Position numbers and translations under genes: made by a program. Positions 1 through 9,191 of a stretch of 64,000 nucleotides of DNA are shown here, piece by piece. The stretch is from Ailanthus altissimus (lineage: Eukaryota > Streptophyta > Magnoliopsida > Sapindales > Simaroubaceae): contig OX327684.1 in the NCBI GenBank assembly GCA_946807835.1, forward strand, positions 36,826,501-36,890,500, given 5' to 3'. The first letter of the stretch is position 1, and every line of letters starts with the position of its first letter. The notes under the pieces were generated by a model. It saw only the letters and a program-made list of their open reading frames with translations. It did not search any database and had not been told where the DNA came from.

Positions 1-344
1 TAATATATTATTTTTTATGACATAAGTTAAAATATCTATCATAAGTTAAAATATGTATACATATGTGCTGTTAGAAAAATAGTTATGAAAAAATTCCCAT
101 TATTTTTCCACAAATATTGAGCACAGCAAGAATTAAAAGTGGTTTGAATAGAGAATGAATAATTATATTTCTCAATGTACCCACCTTTATACGAATTAAA
201 AAAAAAAATTTACGCCATCAGGAAAAGGTTGCAATGACTAATGAGAACGTACAGGAGTTCTTATAGTAGTTCAGAGGGGTTTAGAAAACGATATCAAAAC
301 CAGCCCAATAGGCCCATGTCCAGTATTTATGCAAAATAATTAAT
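1..344. other. AT-rich flank left of the MULE
   Basis: No gene, RNA or repeat was recognised. The stretch is AT-rich with short homopolymers and stops in all frames. The MULE terminal repeat starts directly after it, at 345. Confidence 0.5.
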
Positions 345-1104
345 GGGAAAAGTTCACAAATAGCCTTATTATTTTTTTATTATAATATTTTAACCAACTT
401 AAAATTAAATATACTTTATTAACCAAACATAAATATTTTGGACATATTTACCCATTTTCTCTATTAACTTTTCACTCATCCGAAAATCAATCAAAAAAAA
501 TAAAAATTATCAAAATTCGTTAGATCGAAAAATTTGAAGTTATCACTGCATAGATCGGAGCTTTTACAACAGATTTCTCACTTCAAACAAAGAAAATGGC
601 CGATTTTTGGTGAGTTTTATTTAAGTTTTGAAAAAATTAAATTTGTTTATAACATGATTAGAATTTATATTTAAAGCTAGCAATAGATGAAATTATTGAA
701 TAATATGTGAAAAATGGGTTTGAATGGTGTAAGAAACGTTGAAAATGGGCAAAAAATCGTGATTTTTGGGTCATATTCGCGATGCAGACGGCGGCCGGAG
801 CGGCGGCGGCCACCGTTGCCAATCTCGGGGCCATCTCGGGCCCAAGATGGCCCCGCGATGCGCGTTAAGGGCGCATCGCGGGCGCGCAACGCGGACCCGA
901 GATAGCCCCGTGATGCGCGTTTAACAGGCGCATCGCGGGGCCATCTCGGGTCCGCGATGCGCGCCCGCGATGCGCCCTTAACGCGCATCGCGGGGCGCAC
1001 AACGCGGACCCGAGACGACCCCGCGATGCGCGTTCAACAGGCGCATCGCGGGGCCATCTCGAGCCCGCGATGCCGCAAAATTCGCGCCACGTGGCGCGAA
1101 TTTT
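345..1104 (+). repeat. Left terminal inverted repeat of the MULE, with GC-rich hairpins
   Basis: The outer ~430 bp is AT-rich and matches the inverted right end. From ~780 it becomes strongly GC- and CpG-rich. It contains four hairpins with arms of the form GCGATGCGC / GCGCATCGC at 855-879, 910-936, 967-991 and 1023-1049. They are separated by blocks related to CCATCTCGGGCCCGAGATGG. It ends in a perfect 28-bp palindrome at 1077-1104. The long reading frames here on both strands come from GC content without stops and are not genes. Confidence 0.75.
1077..1104. repeat. Perfect 28-bp palindrome centred on CACGTG
   Basis: Centre between 1090 and 1091. Each half reads AAAATTCGCGCCAC and its exact complement, and the centre is a CACGTG G-box core. 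It sits at the inner edge of the left MULE terminal repeat, 414 bp before the first base tracked in the ULP ORF, so it could act as a promoter element. That role is inference. Confidence 0.8.
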
Positions 1105-1542
1105 TTTGAATTAGGTTTTTTTTTAAATTAAATTTAATTATATTTAAATTAATTAAATATATTTTACATTAATAATTTAGATAAATGTAATTTTATTTAA
1201 ATTAAATAAAAGATTTCATAAATTCTATTTAGAAAGAATATTATTGATCTAATAGATGGGAAAATTTGCTTAAATGACTCATTAATTTTGGTTTGTAACA
1301 TTTTTTATTATTATTATTATATATGATTATTTTGATTTTAATATATAATTAATGTTGATTAATATTAATATGTTAGTAAATTAATTATTAAGTTTGGTTT
1401 GATTTTATTATTATAATATGTTGATTAATATGTTAGTAATTAATTATTTTAATGTATTATGTATGTTAAATTAATTGTTTTTGTAAATAATATTTCTCTG
1501 ATTAATATTAATGTATTTTGTTTATTTTTTTTTATTGTTACA
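1105..1542. other. AT-rich spacer or 5' intron before the ULP gene
   Basis: TA-rich DNA with no coding signal. It ends in a splice-acceptor-like TTGTTACAG at 1534-1542, so part of it may be an intron of the downstream ULP-like gene. I could not identify an upstream exon. Confidence 0.4.
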
Positions 1543-4500
1543 GGAAAGAGAACATATCGAAAGAATATAGAATTTCAGAGTATATGTTTTTTCGTGCATC
1601 AGTGACGGCTTATGCTAAGATGTGGGGTCTAAATTGCATTAAGGATAAACTGACAACAAGTCAGAAAACATTATTTAGGCAGACATGTATGGGGTATTTC
1701 TTAGATATGTCAGAGTTGACATTCTCTGGTATTTTGGTGCACGAGTTATTGTTGCGTGAGGTGCATACCTCTAATGTAGATGATGAGATGTGGTTTTACA
1801 TAGGGAGGAAACGCATCCGTTTTAGCCGGCAGGAGTTTGTACTAATCATTGGACTACAAATGCGAGATTACCCTCCCGCCCAGCAGCTGCATAGGAAATT
1901 GGGCACTCGATTATGGGATACATATTTTTCTGGGGTAAAGAAATTATCTTACATATTTCTTGATCAATGGTACGCACGTCTAAATTTGGAGAAAATGGAC
2001 GATACAGATGCAATAAAGTTGAGTTTATTTTATTTTGTGCATCGCGTTTTGATTCCACGTGACGAGCGTAGTGAAATTCAAAATTTTGTTTTATGTTTAG
2101 TGGATGACCTTGATGAGTTTAATAAGTATCCATGGGGCAATATTGCATGGACCGTACTTCATAACTCACTTAAGAAGGTTGCATTCCAAAAACTTGAGAA
2201 AATAAAAAGGAAAGGGTTTGCACAGAAGAAGTTTGAGAGTTACAACGTATATGACTTTTCGCACGCATTTCTGGTACGCCATATGTACTTAACTTTTTGA
2301 TCTTAATTATATATTTTGTTTGTATACGTCAAACTTATATTTTAAATATAATTATATTAGGTATGGATTTTCGAGGCAATTCCAGTGTGCGGAGAGATTT
2401 TTGGTTATCATAATGGTGATCGCTTTCCTCGTATTTTGAATTGGACGACTCGAGGGACTCTATTGTTCGATGAGGTTCAGGATACAATGTTAGCAAAGGA
2501 TTTGGTATGTGTTGATATGAATGTAAAATATATATATTGGTTTATAACTTTTATTTTGTTTTAAGCGTAACTTAATATGGTTGGTTGATTTATAGGTTCT
2601 TTCGGTACATCGTAAATTAGTACCAAAAGACCACGAGAAGAGAGAGGCAATTGTGCGCCTGGCTAGACGTGTAGGCATTCCAAGCGGAAGTTATGCTGGG
2701 GACTTACCAAATATGTCTGATTTCAGCGAGAGCAAGCGCCCCAGGACCTATGCCCATTTTAGCGACCCTAACGATGATGTTATGGATGTGGAGGGGAGTG
2801 GATATGAATGGACAAACCCACAAATGTCAGCACCAGTGGCAGGAGCAACGGTATATTTACGTGATTAACTAAAGAGAAATTTCAATATATTTCTAATATT
2901 TCTAAATAAGTCATTAACTATGATTATGTTTCTTGTAGTCTAAACACAGTGCATCTGCAGACCATGGCGTAACACATCAGATTGAGCAGCTGCGGGAGGA
3001 GATGATTAAGAGAATTGAGCATACTGAAGCTGCACTTCTACAAAGAATGGACAAGGATAAAGATGAAATTTTAACAAGTGTTAATCAACTCCGGACCGAT
3101 CTTACACAGCAGATGCAGCAAATGATGATGTGGTTTAGGCAGTCATGCTCATTCCAACAGAACGAAAGCCATAATATGGTAAGCAAAATAAATTTTAAAC
3201 ACAATTACCTTAATTGCAGTTTTATTTATTTTAATATATACATATATTGTAGTATGGAGAGAACACACCGGCAGACTGTCAATATGATTTTCAGACCCCA
3301 GCTACTGGTCATGATATATTGCCCCAGCCACTGATTGACAGTCCTGCAAGTGTTGAGATCTTGCCTGCCCCGCATAAGGGAGTAAGTCAATTTGGGAGAC
3401 AGTATAGGCCTGCATGGTATTTGCACACCCCATATACAAATCCATTTCCACAAAGGATACACGAAAAGAAGAAATTTGAAATTGAAGTGCAACCTCAAGC
3501 ATACATGAATCCGTTGCAGCCGATAGACTCGACTATCATGGTTCAGTTTCAGGCTTGGATGGACAAGGATGAGGGTGTAGTCAGCTTACCTGGGCTAGAA
3601 GCTAACCCGACATGGTTTCGGGAATTGCTACACAGTTGGTTGGATGACTTTGTAAGTAAATTATTGAATAATTATCCCCTTGCAGTTTTTTTATAAATTT
3701 ATAGAATCACTTGACGGTTATTGTTTCTAAATGCAACATATTAATGAGTATTTGAAGGTGATTCGACTTAGGCAATACGGTTGCACTAATGCATTGCCTC
3801 AATTGTCCACTTCTGTGGATTCGTACTTCTTTGTGAGTGATGAATTAAATTATTTATATTTTGTTATTTCAATTTTATTGATTATTCGATGGCCCTGCAT
3901 TTGTAGGAGTCTTTTAGACTCTTTTATGAGCAGCACAAAAATGACATTACTGGCATTGTATGGAGTGATGAAGTGATGGCATATGCTCAAGGCGCTAAAG
4001 AAGATTTACTCGGTGCACGTATGTGGATTGAGGTTGATAAGGTAAATGTTGTTATTTTTGTTTATAACTTGTAGTACTATTTTGTGTGAATGTTGTTATT
4101 TTTGTTTATAACTTGTAGTACTATTTCTAAGACTTATTTGAATTTTATGTAGGTTTATATTCCTGTCAACTACAATTAACAGCATTGGGTAACGGCTGAG
4201 GTGGACATCTTGCATCGGCAAATATTGATCTACGATTCTAGCATCAAGGGATTTGCCGATGGCGTGATTGAGAATCATGTCCTGCCATTAGCTATGTTGT
4301 TACCCCGTTACTTAGATGCTTGTAGATTATATGAGCGACGACGAATTACACCTGACTTAACCCATTTTTATGTAATTAGGTTAAAGGATGGAGTGCCACA
4401 ACAGACAGTGAATAGTGGAGATTGTGGGGTTTATGTTTGTATGTTTATAGAGTTTTTGATGTGTTGTCATCCCTTAGATTTTGGTCCTGAGCATGGGTCA

Positions 4501-4551
4501 TTTTTTAGGACCAAAATGGCGACCGACTTATGGAAATGTGCAAAAAAGTAG
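1543..4551 (+). pseudogene. MULE-borne DUF1985 + Ulp1-like SUMO/cysteine protease gene, one nonsense codon
   Basis: Exons inferred from splice sites and continuous phase: 1543-2273, 2361-2504, 2596-2850, 2939-3178, 3253-3651, 3749-3832, 3907-4041 and 4153-4551, about 795 codons. Exon 1 looks like DUF1985 (FRQTCMGYFLDMSELTFSG, LLREVHTSN, DEMWFYIG, RFSRQEFVLIIGL). A Glu/Gln-rich, probably coiled-coil part lies in the fourth exon. The last exon carries the C48 Ulp1 protease core: His in QHW, Asp in IYDS and Cys in SGDCGVYVC, the residues that cut SUMO-type isopeptide bonds. An in-frame TAA at 4177-4179 lies two codons before the catalytic His. It removes the whole catalytic core, and all other exons look open. 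Genes of this kind ride in plant MULEs next to the transposase, as here. The true first exon and start codon were not found. Confidence 0.75.
4042..4152 (+). repeat. Tandem duplication in the last ULP intron
   Basis: A block of about 40 bp containing TTGTTTATAACTTGTAGTAC occurs twice in a row (about 4046-4085 and 4090-4128). The duplicated TTGTAG could serve as an extra acceptor site. Confidence 0.55.
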
Positions 4552-4856
4552 TGAAATGATGTTGATTGATTTGTATGTTTTTATGTATGTTTATAAAGAT
4601 TGTAAAATGATGTTGATTGATTTGGGTAGGGACGGGAGGTTCCCTTTACAGCTAAGAGATGTGAGAAATATTTGAAGTGTATTTTCTGCAGGTTTATGAA
4701 ATATAGATTTTGAGAAAAAATAGGGGAAACTCTGTCCGTTTTAATCCAGAAATTTTAGAAAATAAAATAAAATTTCCATGTTTATAAGAGTACAAATAAA
4801 GTCCATAACTACATGACTTTAAAATACAAATACAAATATAACTCATAAAGAACACA
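4552..4856. other. Spacer between convergent ULP and MURA genes
   Basis: The two MULE genes converge here. The sequence is AT-rich with a short repeated ATGATGTTGATTGATTTG at about 4557 and 4608. It presumably holds both 3' untranslated ends. Nothing else was recognised. Confidence 0.45.
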
Positions 4857-5668
4857 TCAACTACCATGTAATAGAATTGGGTTTCGACAAGTTTGTCGAT
4901 TATGTCCATGCTGCTTACAGCGACTGCATACATTCTTCGTGGGAGCCTCACCTTGCGATAGAATTCTATTCTTCCGACGTCTTCCTGATTGCCGACGTAC
5001 TATAGGAGGCTGGATGTCAGCAGCTCTCAACTCCTCTGGAACAATCCAATCTAACGGATGACCAACCGGATTTACTGGTTCACTGTATGCACGCAACAAA
5101 CACTCAGTCGTGTAATATCGCGAACAAAGAGTCTGGTACTGGAATCTGACCTGCCTGCATACTGCAAGTGCATGAGGACACGGTAATTGCCGCATATCAA
5201 ACTTTTGACAACTACATGACTTTCCCGGGATGTCCACTATTCCATTTCTTTTTCCGTCCTTAACAACAAAACGAGATCGATCTATTGCATGCACCGTCAT
5301 GCGAGCGGAATCATCATTGTGCTTCCAAATCTTGTTATGGGCCCAAGTGGTCAAGAAGTTTGACATATTTTCTGCAGCCTCACGTCTCTCAACAAACCAT
5401 TTTTGCATTAACTCTCGGATCCACTCAATTAAGGCAGTCACCGTCATGGCACGTGCATCCTTCGCAACAGCGTTAATGCTCTCTGCACTGTTGGTGGTCA
5501 TGATGTCATATCTTCTGAATGCTCCCACTGATCGAGCCCATTTTGAAAAACCAACCTCTTCCTCCAAGTATCTCGTTGCCTCCGGTTTCATTTCTCGCAT
5601 CTTATATATTTCCCTTTGAAAGTCAGCTATGCGATACGCCTTGGCAGCAACAAAATAGGAGGCCAAGT
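4857..5668 (-). pseudogene. MURA-type MULE transposase, C-terminal part (SWIM and zinc knuckle)
   Basis: This minus-strand frame continues the transposase whose N-terminal part lies at 14989-16668. Copia-1 separates the two halves. It begins with LASYFVAAKAYRIADF and carries a SWIM zinc finger (CSCQKFDMRQLPCPHALAVC, a CxC..CPHA pattern) that binds DNA or protein in MURA transposases. Near the end is a CCHC zinc knuckle (CSRCKQHGHNRQTC), and the stop is at 4857-4859. No stop or shift occurs inside this piece. The first few residues readable upstream (MEWHVSTSSNN) come from the Copia LTR and are not part of the protein. The gene is dead because of the insertion and three nonsense codons in the other half. 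Confidence 0.85.
5664..5668. repeat. Target-site duplication CAAGT, left copy (Copia-1)
   Basis: CAAGT directly precedes the TGTTGG start of the left LTR. The same five bases directly follow the right LTR at 14989-14993. A 5-bp duplication is what Copia integrases leave. Confidence 0.9.
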
Positions 5669-7869
5669 TGTTGGAGCTGGTGCTCACGTGCCATTCCAAT
5701 ATTGTATGAATATTAATTGTTAATATTTATACAATAAACATTTCGAATAAAGATTGTTAATATCATATTAATATGGTATAATGCTTGTAACATTAGAGAC
5801 ATTGTTTGATCTGAAAGAGTTCAGATCTGGTCTAAAGGAGTTTAGATCAGAACTAATAGTTAGCAAAGCTGAGAGTTATAAATGCTAAAAGTTAGCACTG
5901 TTAAGAGTTAGCAGGTTATAAGAATCAGCGAGGTCTAAAGAGTTAGAACCTTGTCTATAATGGGACAAAGACCTGAGAGTATACTTGTAATGATGTAGTT
6001 GCAAAGAGTTGCAATAGGAGTTAAGAAATATCATTATGTAAGTATGTCTCAAAGATAATGTTCCTGATCTATAATCACTAATGCGGGTCTATCGGTGATT
6101 CACTTTATATAGATTAGTGTATGTTTATGTTTGACTGGTTCAGATGGTTGTTCTTAGCTGACCATGAGCTTAGAGCTTGTATAGGCATACGGGTATCCAG
6201 TCAAGACTGGATACTGAACTAACTTATGAGGACCCCAATAGATATCCTATGACACCGTCAAAGGAAGGTCCTCTCGAGTTGAGTAGTATTCGTGGTCCTT
6301 TGACCTGAGCGCCACGGTGGTCTTGTGAGTGATCCATCATGCTTTGGTTCCACATATGTCAGAGACCTTTCATGGTCTGACCGCTATATGTCGCTGGGTA
6401 TGGTCCGGTGCTCATGGAGTCCGGTGTGCGTAGATACGGGATCCGTCAGCTTACGTAGGTAAGTTGTATATCCGATGCTCCGAGATTGTATTTCATAAAG
6501 TCTTGTGGCCACAAGCATAAACCCGGGAAAAGAGTTTCCCATAGGGTTAAACAATATAGCAAAAGTGTTTGCGTATATTGTTTATAGAGATACGAATCTG
6601 GAGATAAATTTATGGATGAGCAAATGGGGATTTGACGGTGCTGATCTATATCCCCGCACATCCAGGATATAAATGATGGAAGGATTATACGTATACGTTA
6701 TGACCTCAACTTGTATGGTCTGACACGCTGATTTGTAATATTCGTAACGTGTGCGTGGGGCATCGATTACGGATTAATGGAACAGTTCCATTTGACAAAT
6801 CGGGTGTAGACCTAGAGAGTCCCAATATGAAATGTACTCTTTGAGCACTTGGGCAGTGTACCGTATTGAATTGTTCAATACAGTATAATTCAGCAATTAC
6901 TAAGGTTACGTTAACTAAAGTATGTGGTTAAATTGGTGGGACCCACTTTAGGTTAACTTGGTAACCGAGTAAGGATATAATAGTAATTTCACTTTATGAT
7001 TATTTAATTGTTAAATAATTAAAATAAATATTTATTTATTTAATTGTTAAATAAATTAATTTAACATAACTAAGGTTAAAAGTTAACCAAGTGGTTAAGT
7101 TAAGTTAACCTTACTTAAAGGTTAAGTAAAGGTTAACCTAACCATGGTTAAGTTAGTTAACTATGGTTAAATTAATTAAATATTTATTAACTTAAAGGTT
7201 AAGTTAAAATAATCTAACTAAGGTTAAATGTTAACTAAGGTTAGGTTAAGCCAAATGAAATGCAAATGAAATTCAAATTAGTTTGGAATTAATTCATTTG
7301 TATATAAAGTGAAATGAAATTGAAATTCAAAGATTGAATTAGTTTTTTAGGTTTTGCATTTTGGGAGCCAATTCAATTTGAGAAATTGAAATTGTTTGTT
7401 TTGTGTTTTAAGTGTTAGAACAACAAAACAAATTGAATTAATGGTTACTAAATGTAATAACTAAAAACAAGATTTGTTTTATTTATTCAAGAGTTGAATA
7501 AAAGGAAAAACAAATTTAATTAAGTTAAATGGTTTAACTTTGAAAAATGTTTAAGTGTTAAACACAAAAGCTGGATTAAGATGCTGCCATTCTAGACAAT
7601 CAAACCCACCCTTGTTGATTGCTAGAATTGATCAAAGATTCATTTCATGGTGGACTTCAAAGAAAATTAATCCAAAGGCTTCATTGGTGATTTCTCAATC
7701 TCGAATTTCAGATTAATCAAATGTTATTTTCTGTGTTCATTGTATTCAATCTTCCGCTGTGCACATGTATGTATGAGATATGTATATTGTTTGTATGATG
7801 AACACAAACCCACATGCAAAGAACCCTAAGTTTTTATTTGTACCACCCTAAACCCAACACAACCCAACA
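5669..7869 (+). repeat. Copia-1 5' LTR
   Basis: Starts TGTTGGAGCTGG and ends ACCCAACA. 2201 bp, the same length as the copy at 12788-14988 (constant offset 7119). The 3' half contains a stretch (about 7010-7260) built from GGTTAA / GTTAAC words. The short ORF on the minus strand at 6446-6661 recurs in the other LTR and is not considered a gene. Confidence 0.92.
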
Positions 7870-7871
7870 AT

Positions 7872-7883
7872 TGGTATCAGAGC
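7872..7883 (+). other. Primer binding site of Copia-1
   Basis: TGGTATCAGAGC, complementary to the 3' end of plant initiator tRNA-Met, lies two bases after the 5' LTR. This is the usual minus-strand primer site of plant Copia elements and fixes the polarity as plus. Confidence 0.9.
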
Positions 7884-7982
7884 AATTTGTGTTGTTATGG
7901 GTGATTTTTTAGTGTTAGCTAAGTTGTAGGACAAGTTCCGGGGCTGTTGGGGTGCATTTTAAGTGTTAAAAATGCAAACCAG

Positions 7983-8291
7983 TGAAAAACAGCACCTGGA
8001 ACGCTGCAGCGCTAAGGTCCAGCGCGGCAGCGTTCATAAGAACGCGGGAGCGCTGAGCGTATGACGCCCCAGCGCTGAAGTACCGCGGGGGCGCTGATTG
8101 TTTGGCGCCCCAGCGCTGGACAAGGGCGAGGGCGCTGGTTTTCTGGCGCCCCAGCGCGGGAAGCACTGCTTCCAGCGCCCCAGCGCTGGTAAGACAGCGC
8201 CGCAGCGCTGAGGCTTATGAAGCCCTAGCGCGGCAGCGCTATAAGACCAGCGCCGCGGCGTTCTTACACTAAAAAAAAAAAAAAAAAAAAG
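7983..8291 (+). repeat. GC-rich AGCGC repeat array followed by poly(A) in the Copia-1 leader
   Basis: About 285 bp of imperfect units built on GCCCCAGCGCTG / AGCGCCGCAGCGCT, many self-complementary around AGCGCT, in otherwise AT-rich DNA. A run of about 20 A follows at ~8270-8290. It lies between the primer binding site and the hairpin array. Copia-2 has lost the equivalent part. Confidence 0.75.
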
Positions 8292-8607
8292 TTTTTATTT
8301 TTCCGCATGTGGGGGTTTATGAGATGTAATAATAAGGGTTATTAGTTTACATGATAAACCAAGAAAATAATATTTTTATTATTTTATTTATTTTTGTAAC
8401 CACAATGGGGGCCCCACTGGTGGGGGTTAGTTGTGCTTGTGCAAAAATGAATAATTGATTGAGAATAACCTCTCATGTGATGAGCGCATATAATATGAAA
8501 GCCTGTAATTAAAATCTCTCTTAATTAGATTGAAATTTATTATATTATGTGATAATATTTTAAATGGTCCGTCTTGTCAATACGGTGTGAGATGGGTCAC
8601 TATGGTC

Positions 8608-8908
8608 TTTCCCAATATTGCTTTAGCGTGAGGGATTTGGTCGGTGTGACTTGGTCTAATGCCGGTAAAACATGAGATGAATCAAATATATGCGAACATA
8701 TTATCCAATATTGCTTTAGCGTGAGGATAGTGTCAGTAACATATATTTGAGCATTGATGAGTTAATCTGAAATACAGTTACCCAATATTGCTTTAGCGTG
8801 AGGGTAATGTGTATTTAGGATCAGTAGTAAGAGTTGTATGAGATACAATTGACAAGAGTTGTCTACCTGTTGGATTTATAAAGGCCAATATTGCTTTAGC
8901 GTGAGGCT
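8608..8908 (+). repeat. Four hairpins with a conserved 18-nt loop in the Copia-1 leader
   Basis: The 18-mer AATATTGCTTTAGCGTGA occurs at 8614-8631, 8707-8724, 8784-8801 and 8887-8904. The bases on each side differ between copies but always pair: CCC/GGG, TATCC/GGATA, TTACCC/GGGTAA and GCC/GGC. Loop conservation with compensating stem changes points to a selected RNA structure. The loop begins with the palindrome AATATT, which could allow loop-loop contact between two genomes. A role in dimerisation, packaging or translation is inference. Confidence 0.8.
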
Positions 8909-9110
8909 GGAGTAAAACCCCAATGGGATCCACTTCCCGCTGTATAGTTTAAAATATTATACTATCTTATCCCGTTTGAGAGATTAAAGGGATTAAGTAA
9001 AGCAGTGGGAGGGCGTTTTTTAGATTAAAAAATGTATAACAGTTATACCCATGATCTAAAACGTAATTTATTAACGATAAAGAAATGTTCTGCTACACAT
9101 CTCCTATTTT

Positions 9111-9191
9111 GTCTTATAGAGATAAGATGATTATCTTATAGAGATAAGATACTTGTCTTATAGAGATAAGATTGTCTTATAGAGATAAGAT
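9111..9191 (+). repeat. Four tandem ATCTTAT-AGAG-ATAAGAT palindromes
   Basis: Units at 9111-9128, 9133-9150, 9155-9172 and 9174-9191 read (A/G)TCTTATAGAGATAAGAT, each a stem of six or seven pairs with an AGAG loop. They lie just before the gag remnant. Copia-2 has only a single TTGTCTTGTGAAGATTAA at the matching place, so the array grew in Copia-1 or its lineage. Confidence 0.8.

Noticed and set aside
677..1000. 107-codon and 63-codon ORFs on opposite strands in the GC-rich block
   Set aside because: They lie in the palindromic MULE terminal repeat. Low stop density follows from GC content, and the peptides are repeats of the palindrome.
780..1075. CRISPR-like repeat pattern
   Set aside because: Plant nuclear DNA, units are palindromes without unique spacers, and the block is part of a transposon terminus.
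5230..5619. 129-codon plus-strand ORF
   Set aside because: Antisense shadow of the MURA C-terminal exon.
6446..6661. 71-codon minus-strand ORF, present again at 13565-13780
   Set aside because: Lies in both Copia-1 LTRs, no domain; repeated only because the LTR is repeated.
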